From NCBI GenBank assembly GCA_900319695.1, contig ONPN01000018.1, positions 1-40,117 on the forward strand: DNA of 40,117 bases, given 5' to 3'. Below, in pieces: positions 39,611 to 40,117 of the stretch. The DNA is from an uncultured Eubacteriales bacterium (GTDB taxonomy: Bacteria > Bacillota > Clostridia > Oscillospirales > Oscillospiraceae). Made by a program: the position numbers and the translations under genes. Numbering within the stretch: position 1 is the first letter of the stretch; each line of letters starts with the position of its first letter. The notes under the pieces are model-generated. The model was not told where the DNA came from. It worked only from the letters and a program-made list of their open reading frames with translations, and did no database searches.

Positions 39611-40117
39611 TTATCGTTTCAAATCCTCGCTCAGATCCTCCGGGACGCCGCGCGGGCCGCGGACGGCGAAGATGCGGTAGGTTTCGTTCAACACCTCAAA
39701 GGTGAAGCGCCTGGGATCGTAGCGCTTCAGCAGGCGGATCTTCATCAGGCTCCTGATCGTCAACCCCTCGCGCCGGAACTGATAGGGGATGTCCGTCTCA
39801 GTCACCCTGCACTTATACAGGATCGCCGAAACAGGCGCGCCCACATACATGAAAACAATGTCGCCCTTCTTGATGCCCGCGCCCTGCTTCCAGTCGATCT
39901 CCTTTTTGTCGTCGAAAGCGTGGACAATATCAAAGTACTTCGGATTGGAGGGGATCAGCCACTCCTTCGGCGGACGGGTCGCCTGTTTCGTTTTGGCGGA
40001 GGCGGTGACCTGATAGCTTTTGTCGATCCAAGCGCATATCTCCTCAAGCGCCACCGTGCCGTCGAGCAGAATGGAGACCCAGCTGCCGCGGCTGATATGA
40101 TAACCGGGAAAATACCC
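39611..40117 (-). CDS. MmcQ/YjbR-EVE domain fusion protein, 5'-truncated by window edge
   Basis: The frame is open to the right edge, so the N-terminus is missing; 168 residues are visible. Residues 1-40 of the visible part (GYFPGYHISRGSWVSILLDGT, then EEICAWIDKSYQVT) are the end of an MmcQ/YjbR (CyaY-like fold, DNA-binding) domain. The rest (about 50-168: EWLIPSNPKYFDIVHAFDDK, KKGDIVFMYVGAPVSAILYKCRV, RFTFEVLNETYRI) is an EVE/PUA-like domain, a fold that reads modified bases in nucleic acid. The fusion is known in Firmicutes; its position beside a methyltransferase remnant is suggestive of a former defence or DNA-modification context. Confidence 0.85.
   Translation of the reverse strand, partial: GYFPGYHISRGSWVSILLDGTVALEEICAWIDKSYQVTASAKTKQATRPPKEWLIPSNPKYFDIVHAFDDKKEIDWKQGAGIKKGDIVFMYVGAPVSAILYKCRVTETDIPYQFRREGLTIRSLMKIRLLKRYDPRRFTFEVLNETYRIFAVRGPRGVPEDLSEDLKR

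Overview
The window looks like chromosome from a GC-rich, anaerobic gut Clostridium-type Firmicute, most likely Oscillospiraceae (Oscillibacter / Lawsonibacter / Dysosmobacter-like). The support is strong AGGAGG ribosome sites, sigma-A promoters, many oxygen-sensitive Fe-S and flavin enzymes, a Tat-exported covalently flavinylated reductase, split cobalamin-dependent methionine synthase and EFR1-type flavodoxin-ferredoxin. The assignment is inference from gene content. No tRNA, rRNA, CRISPR array, phage or plasmid gene was seen.

Layout. 1-3.8 kb: end of a membrane glycosyltransferase, then a frameshifted old-yellow-enzyme-type reductase behind a small membrane protein. 4.0-6.0 kb: sugar nucleotidyltransferase and galE. 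6.1-8.0 kb: an attenuator-like leader followed by an IscU-like scaffold and a GGGtGRT protein. 8.0-12.7 kb (minus): methionine operon with a MerR-type regulator, separate MetH reactivation protein, three-module MetH and MetF. Divergent from it is a secreted FMN/FAD reductase (12.9-14.9 kb) with a classical MerR-type 19-bp-spacer promoter. 15-16.3 kb (minus): aquaporin and beta-carbonic anhydrase. 16.5-20.0 kb: operon of a membrane-anchored penicillin-recognising protein, an oddly ordered solute-binding lipoprotein, DUF1653 and a frameshifted diguanylate cyclase. 20.0-21.5 kb (minus): PreA-like dehydrogenase.

21.6-32.8 kb is the most unusual part. Three small proteins (LysM, PepSY and SH3 type) each start with a bacteriocin-style double-glycine leader of 17-18 residues instead of a Sec signal. 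They are interspersed with a large secreted Ig-like/zinc-ribbon protein, an Ig-like lipoprotein, a DUF975 membrane protein and a SARP/OmpR-type regulator whose receiver domain has lost its phosphorylation residues. Four promoters here share one architecture: TGTGACA-like heptamers at 11-bp pitch, then exactly 10 nt, then a -10 hexamer, with no -35 box. This suggests a single regulon that makes and exports cell-surface proteins by a double-glycine peptidase transporter, which is not encoded in this window.

33-40 kb: acyl-CoA synthetase, a guanylate-kinase-like protein with a degenerate P-loop, EFR1 ferredoxin, Nudix and peptide-deformylase-like genes, an Fe-S aldo/keto reductase with a rubrerythrin-like protein, and a partial MmcQ/YjbR-EVE fusion at the right edge. 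Small inverted-repeat elements (three related copies), a hairpin array, a long palindrome and gene remnants (PfkB kinase, MmeI-type methyltransferase) lie in the gaps from 26 to 39.5 kb and mark this half as more plastic than the left half.
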